Both the position numbers and the translations under genes were made by a program. The notes under the pieces are model-generated. The model was not told where the DNA came from, searched no databases, and saw only the letters and a list, made by a program, of their open reading frames with translations. This document shows positions 1 to 5,672 of a DNA stretch of 14,648 bases, piece after piece. Numbering within the stretch: the stretch's first letter is position 1; each line of letters begins with the position of its first letter. The stretch covers positions 1 through 14,648 of the forward strand of contig DBNW01000018.1 of NCBI GenBank assembly GCA_002299425.1, given 5' to 3'. The stretch is from Methylococcaceae bacterium UBA662 (GTDB lineage: Bacteria > Pseudomonadota > Gammaproteobacteria > Methylococcales > Methylomonadaceae).

Positions 1-879
1 GGCGATGTCTTCCAGCATGGCTTTGCGGCGGTCGCCAAAACCTGGGGCTTTAACGGCGCACACTTTCAGAATGCCGCGCATGGTGTTCACCACCAAAGTA
101 GCCAAGGCTTCGCCTTCAACGTCTTCAGCAACAATCAACAAGGGGCGGCTGGCTTTGGCCACGCCTTCCAAAACGGGCAGCATTTCCCGGATGTTGGAGA
201 TTTTTTTGTCATAAATCAGGATCATCGGGTCTTCCAACTCGACGCTCATGCTGTCTTGTTTGTTGATGAAGTACGGTGACAAATAGCCACGGTCGAATTG
301 CATCCCTTCAACCACATCCAATTCGTTTTCCAAACCAGAACCTTCTTCGACCGTAATAACCCCTTCTTTGCCAACTTTTTCCATTGCCTCGGCAATGATT
401 TGACCGACCGACTCATCCGCGTTGGCGGAAATAGTGCCGACTTGGGTAATGGCTTTGTTGTCCGCACACGGAATGGCGGAAGCCACCACGGCTTCGACGG
501 CCTTAGAAACAGCCAGGTCGATACCGCGTTTTAAGTCCATAGGGTTCATGCCCGCAGCCACAGCTTTCAAGCCTTCATTGACAATAGCTTGGGCCAACAC
601 GGTTGCGGTGGTGGTGCCATCGCCGGCCACATCGGAGGTTTTGGAAGCCACTTCCTTCACCATTTGTGCACCCATGTTTTCGAATTTGTCTTTTAATTCG
701 ATTTCTTTGGCAACGGACACGCCGTCTTTAGTGATAGTGGGCGCACCAAAGCTTTTGTCCAAAATCGCGTTGCGGCCTTTAGGCCCTAAGGTAACTTTCA
801 CCGAGTTGGCCAGAATGTTCACGCCACGCGCCATCCGGATACGAGCTTCATCGCCAAATAATACGTCTTTTGCTGCCAT
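1..879 (-). CDS. groEL: Chaperonin GroEL, N-terminal 293 residues (runs off the left edge)
   Basis: This is the 5' part of the large chaperonin subunit. GroEL forms the double-ring ATP-driven folding chamber in the cytoplasm together with GroES. Reading the minus strand from the ATG at 879-877 gives MAAKDVLFGDEARIRMARGV, the standard GroEL start, and the frame stays open to the edge for exactly 293 codons. The equatorial ATP-site motif DGTTTATVLA (near residues 86-95, with the catalytic Asp) is intact, followed by the start of the apical domain (GVITVEEGSGLENELDVVEG and later DRGYLSPYFI). The gene lies 61 bases downstream of groES in the usual groESL order, so one transcript from the CIRCE-controlled promoter is expected. 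A short GGT-type ribosome site lies upstream. The C-terminal half, including the GGM-type tail, is outside the window. Identity is certain; completeness cannot be judged. Confidence 0.97.
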   Translation of the reverse strand, partial: MAAKDVLFGDEARIRMARGVNILANSVKVTLGPKGRNAILDKSFGAPTITKDGVSVAKEIELKDKFENMGAQMVKEVASKTSDVAGDGTTTATVLAQAIVNEGLKAVAAGMNPMDLKRGIDLAVSKAVEAVVASAIPCADNKAITQVGTISANADESVGQIIAEAMEKVGKEGVITVEEGSGLENELDVVEGMQFDRGYLSPYFINKQDSMSVELEDPMILIYDKKISNIREMLPVLEGVAKASRPLLIVAEDVEGEALATLVVNTMRGILKVCAVKAPGFGDRRKAMLEDIA

Positions 880-940
880 TTTAAATACCTATTAACTTGT
901 TGGTTAAGTGAGAGTTTTGATTTTTTCTAAACAAAGTGGA

Positions 941-1228
941 TTAGCCCACAATGCCCATAATGTCTTCTTCGCGCATAACGATGATTTCGTCACCGTCAAC
1001 TTTAACTTCGCTACCGGCATATTTACCGAACAGCACTTTGTCGCCGACTTTCACTTCCAAAGCCCGGACGGTGCCGTTGTCCAATTGTTTGCCATTACCT
1101 ACCGCCAAGACGATGCCTTGGCTAGGTTTTTCGGCTGCAGAACCGGGCAATACGATACCGCCTGGGGTGGTTTTTTCTTCTTCAACACGTTTGACAATCA
1201 CTCTGTCGTGTAACGGACGAATGTTCAT
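941..1228 (-). CDS. groES: Co-chaperonin GroES
   Basis: The product is the 95-residue lid of the GroEL folding chamber, the normal length for bacterial GroES. It begins MNIRPLHDRVIVKRVEEE, contains the mobile-loop segment TTPGGIVLPGSA (about residues 20-31) that docks onto GroEL, and ends with the typical MREEDIMGIVG strand. The start is set by an AGGAG ribosome site a few bases upstream of the ATG at 1228. It is the first gene of a groES-groEL operon, 61 bases before groEL. The upstream region holds a perfect CIRCE inverted repeat and a good sigma70-type promoter, so repression by HrcA and heat induction are likely. Nothing in the protein is unusual. Confidence 0.98.
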   Translation of the reverse strand: MNIRPLHDRVIVKRVEEEKTTPGGIVLPGSAAEKPSQGIVLAVGNGKQLDNGTVRALEVKVGDKVLFGKYAGSEVKVDGDEIIVMREEDIMGIVG

Positions 1229-1272
1229 TTATTTCTCCTGAATTAAGGTTAGTGGTTAGGGTTAAAAAATTA

Positions 1273-1299
1273 TTAGCACTCGTTCTTAGCGAGTGCTAA
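1273..1299. promoter_or_regulatory. CIRCE operator (HrcA binding site) of groESL
   Basis: A perfect inverted repeat TTAGCACTC-N9-GAGTGCTAA is seen, identical to the published CIRCE consensus in both arms. It lies in the groES leader about 44 bases upstream of the start codon and shares one base with the -10 box of the groES promoter. HrcA, the heat-shock repressor, binds CIRCE in many bacteria. The hrcA gene itself is not in this window. Confidence 0.95.
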
Positions 1300-1326
1300 T
1301 AATAATCAGCTTTTGCAGTGTGTCAA
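1299..1326 (-). promoter_or_regulatory. sigma70-type promoter of groESL
   Basis: On the minus strand a perfect -35 box TTGACA (1326-1321) is followed after 16 bases by TATTAT (1304-1299), five of six matches to the -10 consensus. The -10 box abuts the CIRCE operator, so bound HrcA would cover the start site. I see no CCCAT-type sigma32 -10 box here, which suggests control by HrcA rather than sigma32. Confidence 0.75.
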
Positions 1327-1370
1327 GTTCTTTGGCATCATCAACGGGTCTATCACTCTTACTGTTAAAA

Positions 1371-2111
1371 ATGAATGACCAGCAACTGCTACGTTACAGC
1401 CGCCAAATTATGTTGCCGCAATGCGATATTGCCGGACAGCAGAAACTACTCGCCAGCAAAGTCTTAATTGTCGGTGTCGGCGGCTTAGGTTCTCCCGCTG
1501 CCATGTATTTGGCTGCGGCTGGCGTTGGACATATCACTCTTTATGATGACGATATTGTGGATTTGTCGAATTTGCAGCGGCAAATCGCCCATCGCACTGC
1601 CGATATTGGGGCAAATAAAACCATTTCAAGCCAGCAAACGTTAACAGCGTTAAACCCGGAGGTTGAAGTCGTCGCTGTCCAGCAACGCTTAACAGGAGAC
1701 TTACTTGAAGAAGCGGTAGAAAAAGCCGATGTAGTGATGGATTGCAGTGACAATTTCAGCACTCGTTTCGCCATCAACCGTGCCTGCGTGGCACAAAAAA
1801 CGCCGTTGGTTTCCGGTGCCGCCATTCGTTTTGAGGGCCAAGTAGCGGTGTTCACACCAGGGCGCGACCACAGCCCCTGTTACAACTGCCTTTATCCTAA
1901 CAACGGCGATGAAACCCAAAACTGCGCGACTAACGGCGTCATTGCCCCCATCACCGGCATCATTGGCAGTATTCAAGCTTTGGAGACCCTAAAGCTCATC
2001 GCCGACATGGGAACGCCGCTGGTTGGCAGACTGGTGTTGGTAGATGGCTTGACCATGGAATTAAGCACCCTGAAATTCAAAAAAAATCCCGTGTGCCCAA
2101 CGTGTGGTTGA
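1371..2111 (+). CDS. moeB: Adenylyltransferase of the MoeB/ThiF/HesA family, most like MoeB
   Basis: The 246-residue product belongs to the E1-like enzymes that adenylate the C-terminal glycine of a small sulfur carrier (MoaD in molybdopterin synthesis, ThiS in thiamine synthesis). The nucleotide-binding loop GVGGLGSP is at residues 35-42, the acidic segment DDD at 59-61 and the Arg finger in NLQRQ near 70. Two CxxC zinc pairs are present (C170/C173 and C242/C245). SGAAIRFEGQ and the GVIAPITGIIGSIQALE stretch fit MoeB better than ThiF, and the length matches E. coli MoeB (about 249). I start it at the ATG at 1371 (MNDQQLLRYSRQIM), where family similarity begins; the longer frame from 1293 would run across the CIRCE operator. 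No clear Shine-Dalgarno precedes it. No moaD, moaE or thi genes are nearby, so the partner is uncertain. It is divergent from groES. Confidence 0.8.
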   Translation: MNDQQLLRYSRQIMLPQCDIAGQQKLLASKVLIVGVGGLGSPAAMYLAAAGVGHITLYDDDIVDLSNLQRQIAHRTADIGANKTISSQQTLTALNPEVEVVAVQQRLTGDLLEEAVEKADVVMDCSDNFSTRFAINRACVAQKTPLVSGAAIRFEGQVAVFTPGRDHSPCYNCLYPNNGDETQNCATNGVIAPITGIIGSIQALETLKLIADMGTPLVGRLVLVDGLTMELSTLKFKKNPVCPTCG

Positions 2112-2120
2112 ATCAGTAAC

Positions 2121-2163
2121 GGCAACGTCTCGCATCCCTGCGAGAACAGCCGGTGTTTTATTT
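2121..2163. terminator. Hairpin between convergent genes, probable terminator of the moeB-like gene
   Basis: A perfect 7-bp stem TCTCGCA / TGCGAGA with a TCCC loop (2128-2145) sits just after the moeB-like stop codon. It is flanked by GGC and GCC that can extend the stem, and a T-rich stretch (GTTTTATTTC) follows on the plus strand. The facing minus-strand gene ends at 2158, so the hairpin may serve both directions. The T-run is imperfect and the terminator role is inferred. Confidence 0.55.
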
Positions 2164-2364
2164 CTTAGCGCACTGGCGTTGCACAAAATGAATGACGGAC
2201 TCGGCAAAGTCATTGATGACTGACGGGCTGTCGCCATGTACTTCGGTTTCACCAAACGGCGTGGCATGGTTTTGTTGAAATTGGTAGATAAAATAGCCCA
2301 GCGGTGCGAAAACCACTGCGGCCATGACTAACATCACGATAAACAATACGACGACACCACCCAT
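2158..2364 (-). CDS. Small single-pass membrane protein of unknown function
   Basis: I do not recognise this 68-residue protein. It starts MGGVVVLFIVMLVMAAVVFA, giving one strongly hydrophobic helix of about 22-25 residues from residue 3, followed by a mixed polar tail of about 40 residues (YQFQQNHATPFGETEVHGDS onward) and a basic end (QCAKK). The lack of positive residues before the helix and the C-terminal KK make orientation hard to call. A very strong ribosome site GAGGAGG (2375-2369) lies four bases before the ATG, which is the main reason to believe it is a real gene. It converges on the moeB-like gene. Its upstream side is the gene-poor stretch with the IS30 remnant, so it is probably transcribed alone. 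I assign no function. Confidence 0.6.
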   Translation of the reverse strand: MGGVVVLFIVMLVMAAVVFAPLGYFIYQFQQNHATPFGETEVHGDSPSVINDFAESVIHFVQRQCAKK

Positions 2365-2430
2365 GTTTCCTCCTCATTTGTTAATTGTATTAATTTTTGT
2401 AGGTGAACTGGGATAGTACTCTTTTTTTTT

Positions 2431-2459
2431 GCTAAAAAAAACTGCTTTTTCAGCGGTTT
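2431..2459 (-). terminator. Candidate intrinsic terminator, minus strand
   Basis: Read on the minus strand, AAACCGCT-GAAAA-AGCAGTTT forms a seven-pair stem with one C/A mismatch and a five-base loop, followed directly by further T residues (eight T in a row including the stem end). It would end transcription coming from the IS30 remnant or tRNA side and isolate the small membrane protein gene. No intact gene sits directly upstream of it. Confidence 0.4.
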
Positions 2460-2670
2460 AACGGCAAAAAAACGGCACTGCTCAGAAGCTGTGTGAGGTG
2501 AATCCCGCGCTGCTAATTAAGCACTGCCCCGCATCGCTGTTAGACGGACAAACTGGCCGTAGGCACCGGGAGGGTAGCCTCGACAGCGTAGAAAATGGGT
2601 TGGCCGATGCATTCAGGATGGGTGCGCTTAGCGCAGTTCCACGCTACCAAAACTAGCGGGTGAGCCATCA
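2460..2670. other. Gene-free stretch with hairpins, no recognisable gene
   Basis: Together with flanking bases this is part of a roughly 550-bp interval (2365-2918) without an intact gene. I see no supported coding frame. It contains a GC-rich hairpin GGCACC / GGTAGCC around 2562-2579 and short palindromes. I compared it by eye with tmRNA, RNase P RNA, 6S RNA, SRP RNA and cobalamin riboswitch signatures and found no convincing match. Confidence 0.5.
2590..2650. repeat. Possible dispersed repeat unit with GCGCTTAGCGC palindrome
   Basis: The segment contains GATGGGTGCGCTTAGCGCAG with the odd-length palindrome GCGCTTAGCGC at 2624-2634, followed by TTCCACGCTACC. The style (ATGGGT..., GATGGGTGCGC..., ACGCTACC) recalls short intergenic repeats common in some gammaproteobacteria. 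Only one copy is in the window, so calling it a repeat is an inference. Confidence 0.25.
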
Positions 2671-2833
2671 TCAGGCTGTGGCACCGCCAGTTCGCCGCAA
2701 CATTCGCTTAGGGCGCGAGTTCAGGGAATTTGCGATGGCATTTAGCTCAGACTGGGTCACGCCCGACCAGTCCGCACCCTTAAGACAGATACTGCCGGAT
2801 CAAGCCATTGGCGTTCTCGTTGCTGCCGCGCGG
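2671..2833 (-). pseudogene. Remnant of an IS30-family transposase (C-terminal end, frameshifted)
   Basis: On the minus strand the frame from 2833 reads PRGSNENANGLIRQYL, the conserved IS30-type segment that contains the catalytic Glu of the DDE triad (RGSNENxNGLxRQY). It then reaches a stop at 2782-2780. A shift of one base at about 2786-2781 restores the family sequence: KGADWSGVTQSELNAIA, then NSLNSRPKRMLRRTG, ending at TGA 2673-2671. Upstream of 2833 the frame hits TAG at 2836-2834 and I can no longer follow the family. Only about the last 53 residues of a protein normally well over 300 residues long are therefore left, with a frameshift, so it is dead. I found no terminal inverted repeats or target duplication. 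The identification rests on family motifs seen by eye. Confidence 0.75.
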
Positions 2834-2848
2834 CTACTCTTCGGACGC

Positions 2849-2915
2849 AAAAAAAAACCCGCTAAGCTTTACAACTTACAGGTTTTTGTATTTCGTTGGT
2901 TTTCTTAAAACCTGT
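2849..2915 (-). terminator. Weak candidate terminator downstream of tRNA-Leu
   Basis: Just after the tRNA on the minus strand an inverted repeat ACAGGTTTT / AAAACCTGT (2915-2907 and 2886-2878) encloses a 20-base loop, and a run of nine T follows at 2857-2849. The run is about 20 bases past the stem, so this is not a textbook terminator. Confidence 0.3.
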
Positions 2916-2918
2916 ATT

Positions 2919-3003
2919 TGGTACCGACGGCCGGACTTGAACCGGCACGACTTGCGTCACCACCCCCTCAAGATGGCGTGTCTACCAGTTTCACCACGTC
3001 GGC
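2919..3003 (-). tRNA. leuU: tRNA-Leu, anticodon GAG
   Basis: An 85-base class II tRNA can be folded by hand. The acceptor arm is GCCGACG / CGTCGGT with an encoded ACCA end at 2922-2919. The D arm contains AAACTGGTAGACA. The anticodon stem CCATC / GGTGG carries loop TTGAGGG (GAG at 2969-2967), reading CUC and CUU codons. The long variable arm is TGACGCAAGTCGT, and the T arm GCCGG-TTCAAGT-CCGGC is perfect. It begins 10 bases after secG, the same secG-leuU neighbourhood known in E. coli and Pseudomonas, so processing from the secG transcript is likely. Confidence 0.97.
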
Positions 3004-3013
3004 TTAAAAGCGA

Positions 3014-3448
3014 TCATTTCTTTTCCGTGCCTTTTGGGGTGTTTGCGTTGGCAGTTTCAGCCTGCTGACTAACCGAGTCTTGGGCTGGTGCTGATTGGGC
3101 TGCGCCGGGTATTTTTGGCAAGGCTTCTACAGGCTGTCCTAATTCGACACCCGGAATCACAGGTACGCTCGATGCCGGCTTGGCCGGTTGCTCTGCCATG
3201 ATGTCTTTGCCATCAACCTGGTTACCGCCAATGACGGCCAAGCCAAGGCTGGTGGTGAAAAAAAGCGTCGCCAAAATGGCGGTTGTTCTGGTTAAAAACG
3301 AACCCGCTCCCTGGGAGCCAAAAACGCTGGATGAGGCACCCGTGCCAAAAGAAGCACCGGCATCGGCGCCTTTGCCCTGCTGGATCATGATTAGGCCGAT
3401 TATGCCTAAGGCCAGCAACACATGAATAACAATAATGGCTTGATACAT
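3014..3448 (-). CDS. secG: SecYEG translocon subunit SecG
   Basis: SecG is the small, non-essential helper subunit of the inner-membrane SecYEG channel that aids SecA-driven export. The 144-residue product has two membrane helices (about residues 3-22, IIVIHVLLALGIIGLIMI, and 55-75, TTAILATLFFTTSLGLAV). Between them is the conserved cytoplasmic loop QQGKGADAGASFGTGASSSV, close to the E. coli sequence. After helix 2 comes a long Ala/Pro/Gln-rich hydrophilic tail of about 65 residues with lysines at the end; such tails vary widely and make it longer than E. coli SecG (110). The ATG lies 12 bases after tpiA with no strong ribosome site, suggesting translation coupled to tpiA. tRNA-Leu follows 10 bases downstream. 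Confidence 0.95.
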   Translation of the reverse strand: MYQAIIVIHVLLALGIIGLIMIQQGKGADAGASFGTGASSSVFGSQGAGSFLTRTTAILATLFFTTSLGLAVIGGNQVDGKDIMAEQPAKPASSVPVIPGVELGQPVEALPKIPGAAQSAPAQDSVSQQAETANANTPKGTEKK

Positions 3449-3460
3449 AGAGTAAATGGG

Positions 3461-4207
3461 CTATGCCGAATGATAAATCTGTAAAAAGGATTCCGCATCC
3501 AAGGAAGCACCACCAATTAACCCGCCATCGATATCCGGCATGGCAAACAGTCCCTTGGCATTATCGGGCTTGGCACTGCCGCCGTAGACAATTTGCATCT
3601 TTTCGGCAAGTTCCGCATCTTTTGCGGCTAGGTATTGGCGGATGTATTGATGGACTTCTTGGGCTTGTTCGGCGGTCGCTGTTTTTCCGGTGCCAATTGC
3701 CCAAACCGGCTCATAAGCAATGACAGCTTTGCTGAATGCGTCCCTGTCCGCAACATTGATTACAGCGGCCAGTTGCTCGTCAATGACCGCGAAAGTCTGG
3801 TTATTTTCACGTTGCGCTAGGGTTTCACCCACGCACAACACCGGGATTATGTTTTTGGCTAAGGCTTGACAAAAACGAGCCGCCACCGATTCATTGGTGT
3901 CACCGTAAAAAGCGCGCCTTTCCGAGTGGCCTACCAAGACATAGCGGCAGGAGAACTCGCTGAGCATGGCAGCGGACACTTCACCCGTGTAAGCACCCGA
4001 CGGCTGGTCGGCGACATTTTGCGCGCCTAGGCCCAAACGAGTACCTTTAGTGATTGCCGCTAGGTCAGCCAGGTAAACATAAGGGGCGCAGACTGCACTG
4101 TGAGCGGAGCTTTCGCCTAATCCAGTAATGATGGCTTCGGCCAGTGCCTTAACGCTGGCTCTCGTACCGTTCATTTTCCAATTACCGAGTACAAGCATCT
4201 GACGCAT
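3461..4207 (-). CDS. tpiA: Triosephosphate isomerase
   Basis: The 248-residue cytoplasmic TIM-barrel enzyme interconverts dihydroxyacetone phosphate and glyceraldehyde 3-phosphate. All catalytic landmarks are visible: N9 and K11 in GNWKMNG, H94 in VGHSERR, the general base E166 in AYEPVWAIGTGK (which starts flexible loop 6), and the phosphate-binding YGGSAKPDN and GGLIGGASL segments. The length is normal. The start at 4207 is supported by a strong AAGGGGAG ribosome site five to six bases upstream. It lies between glmM (54 bases upstream) and secG (12 bases downstream), the same glmM-tpiA-secG order known from Pseudomonas, and is probably part of that transcript. Nothing is missing or odd. Confidence 0.98.
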   Translation of the reverse strand: MRQMLVLGNWKMNGTRASVKALAEAIITGLGESSAHSAVCAPYVYLADLAAITKGTRLGLGAQNVADQPSGAYTGEVSAAMLSEFSCRYVLVGHSERRAFYGDTNESVAARFCQALAKNIIPVLCVGETLAQRENNQTFAVIDEQLAAVINVADRDAFSKAVIAYEPVWAIGTGKTATAEQAQEVHQYIRQYLAAKDAELAEKMQIVYGGSAKPDNAKGLFAMPDIDGGLIGGASLDAESFLQIYHSA

Positions 4208-4261
4208 GGTTAGCTCCCCTTAAAATAAAACCCGTAATCATATAGAAAACCTTCATTTAAC

Positions 4262-5602
4262 TCAAGAAGCGATTTCTTGCCGTACCGCATTCGATAAGTG
4301 CTTAGCAATGCACGCCACTTGCTCTAAATTTCTGCCTTCAACCATCACGCGAATAAGAGGCTCGGTACCGGAAGCTCTCAACAAAACCCGTCCCGCGTCA
4401 CCTAGGGCTTGTTCAGCCGATTCAACAGCGGCCTTGATTGGCTGGTTATGTTCGAGAGTCATTTTTTCAGCCATTTTGACATTGATTAAAACTTGTGGGT
4501 ATTTTTTCATGCCTGATTTCAACTCATGCAAACTTTTGCCCGTCATTTGCATTTCCGCCAACACCAGCAAGGCCGCAATAATACCGTCCCCGGTGGTGGT
4601 TTTATCCAAGCAGATGATGTGTCCTGACCCTTCGCCACCCAAGATGCCCTCGTGCTCCTGGAGCATTTCCAACACATAGCGGTCCCCGACTTTGGCCCTA
4701 AGCAAAGGGATACCCAGCTGCCTCAAGCCATGCTCCATGCCTAGGTTACTCATCAAGGTGCCGACCACTGGCCCGCGCATTTGCCCGGCCGCCAACTTAG
4801 CCTTGGCTAGAATAAAAATTATTTCGTCGCCATCGACAATTTCCCCTTTGTGATCGACCATGATCAAGCGGTCGCCGTCGCCGTCCAAGGCCACGCCGAC
4901 ATCGGCTTGATGCGCCAAAACAGCAGCGGCCAAATTAGCGGGGTTGGTGGCACCGCAATCACGGTTAATGTTGAGACCATTGGGTTCAACCGCCATAGCG
5001 ATGACATCGGCGCCAACTTCACTGAACACAGGGGGGGCAACATGATAGGTTGCGCCATTGGCACAATCGACAACGATTTTCATAGACCCAAAATCCAGTC
5101 TAGTGGGTACGCTGGCTTTGCAAAATTCTATGTAGCGCCCGGGTGCGTCGCTAAGACGCTTGGCCTTGCCTAAACGCGCCGAATCCACGGTAGTCATTGG
5201 CAAGTCTAAATAGCCCTCTATTTGTTGCTCGATGTCATCGGACAGCTTAGTCCCGTGCACGGAAAAAAACTTAATGCCGTTGTCGTAGTAGGGATTGTGC
5301 GAGGCACTAATGACGATACCCGCCTTCGCCCTTAAGGTGCGCGTTAAATAAGCGATGGCCGGTGTCGGCATAGGGCCTAACAAACGGGTGTCGACGCCTG
5401 CCGCCGTAAGCCCCGCTTCCAGCGCGGATTCAAACATGTAGCCGGAAATGCGCGTGTCTTTTCCGACCAAGACAAAATCATGATTGTCATTGGCAAACAC
5501 TTTTCCTGCGGCCCAGCCCAATTTTAATAAAAAATCTGCCGTGATGGGCGGCTCGCCGACTTTGCCGCGGATTCCGTCAGTCCCAAAATACTTTCTCGCC
5601 AT
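4262..5602 (-). CDS. glmM: Phosphoglucosamine mutase GlmM
   Basis: GlmM converts glucosamine 6-phosphate to glucosamine 1-phosphate on the route to UDP-N-acetylglucosamine for peptidoglycan and lipopolysaccharide. The 446-residue product (E. coli 445) begins MARKYFGTDGIRG. The phosphoserine is S101 in ISASHNP, the metal loop DGDGDR is at about 240-245, the sugar loop GEGSGH at 323-328 and the phosphate-binding loop RASGTEP at 409-415. I choose the ATG at 5602 because family similarity begins there; an in-frame GTG at 5626 would add MNIGNGCL without a ribosome site. An AGGA lies about 12 bases before the ATG, which is rather far. It follows ftsH directly, with no folP between them. A terminator-like hairpin at 5630-5652 lies in the ftsH-glmM gap. 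Confidence 0.97.
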   Translation of the reverse strand: MARKYFGTDGIRGKVGEPPITADFLLKLGWAAGKVFANDNHDFVLVGKDTRISGYMFESALEAGLTAAGVDTRLLGPMPTPAIAYLTRTLRAKAGIVISASHNPYYDNGIKFFSVHGTKLSDDIEQQIEGYLDLPMTTVDSARLGKAKRLSDAPGRYIEFCKASVPTRLDFGSMKIVVDCANGATYHVAPPVFSEVGADVIAMAVEPNGLNINRDCGATNPANLAAAVLAHQADVGVALDGDGDRLIMVDHKGEIVDGDEIIFILAKAKLAAGQMRGPVVGTLMSNLGMEHGLRQLGIPLLRAKVGDRYVLEMLQEHEGILGGEGSGHIICLDKTTTGDGIIAALLVLAEMQMTGKSLHELKSGMKKYPQVLINVKMAEKMTLEHNQPIKAAVESAEQALGDAGRVLLRASGTEPLIRVMVEGRNLEQVACIAKHLSNAVRQEIAS

Positions 5603-5629
5603 AAGACAACCATTTCCTATGTTCACAAC

Positions 5630-5652
5630 AAAAGGGGCATCACACCCCTTTT
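5630..5652 (-). terminator. Terminator or attenuator hairpin between ftsH and glmM
   Basis: On the minus strand AAAAGGGG-TGTGATG-CCCCTTTT forms a perfect 8-bp stem with a 7-base loop. It starts 20 bases after the ftsH stop and ends 27 bases before the glmM ATG. The T tract is only the four T of the stem end followed by GTTGTG, so it may be a partial terminator that lowers glmM readthrough or a processing/stability element. Confidence 0.5.
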
Positions 5653-5672
5653 GATTGAACTTCTAAATTTTA

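Noticed and set aside
2480..2600. Possible cobalamin riboswitch on the plus strand (GGTGAATCC, CCCCGCATCGCTGTTA and GGCACCGGGAGGG recall parts of the consensus)
   Set aside because: The B12 box and correct spacing are missing, and no plus-strand gene follows. The likeness is limited to short GC-rich words.
2480..2870. A structured housekeeping RNA (tmRNA, RNase P RNA, 6S RNA, SRP RNA) in the gene-free interval
   Set aside because: None of the conserved cores could be found on either strand, and 2671-2833 is explained by an IS30 transposase remnant.
2660..3068. Plus-strand open frames running through the IS30 remnant, tRNA-Leu and the end of secG
   Set aside because: They overlap a well-supported tRNA and secG on the other strand and have no ribosome site or recognisable sequence.
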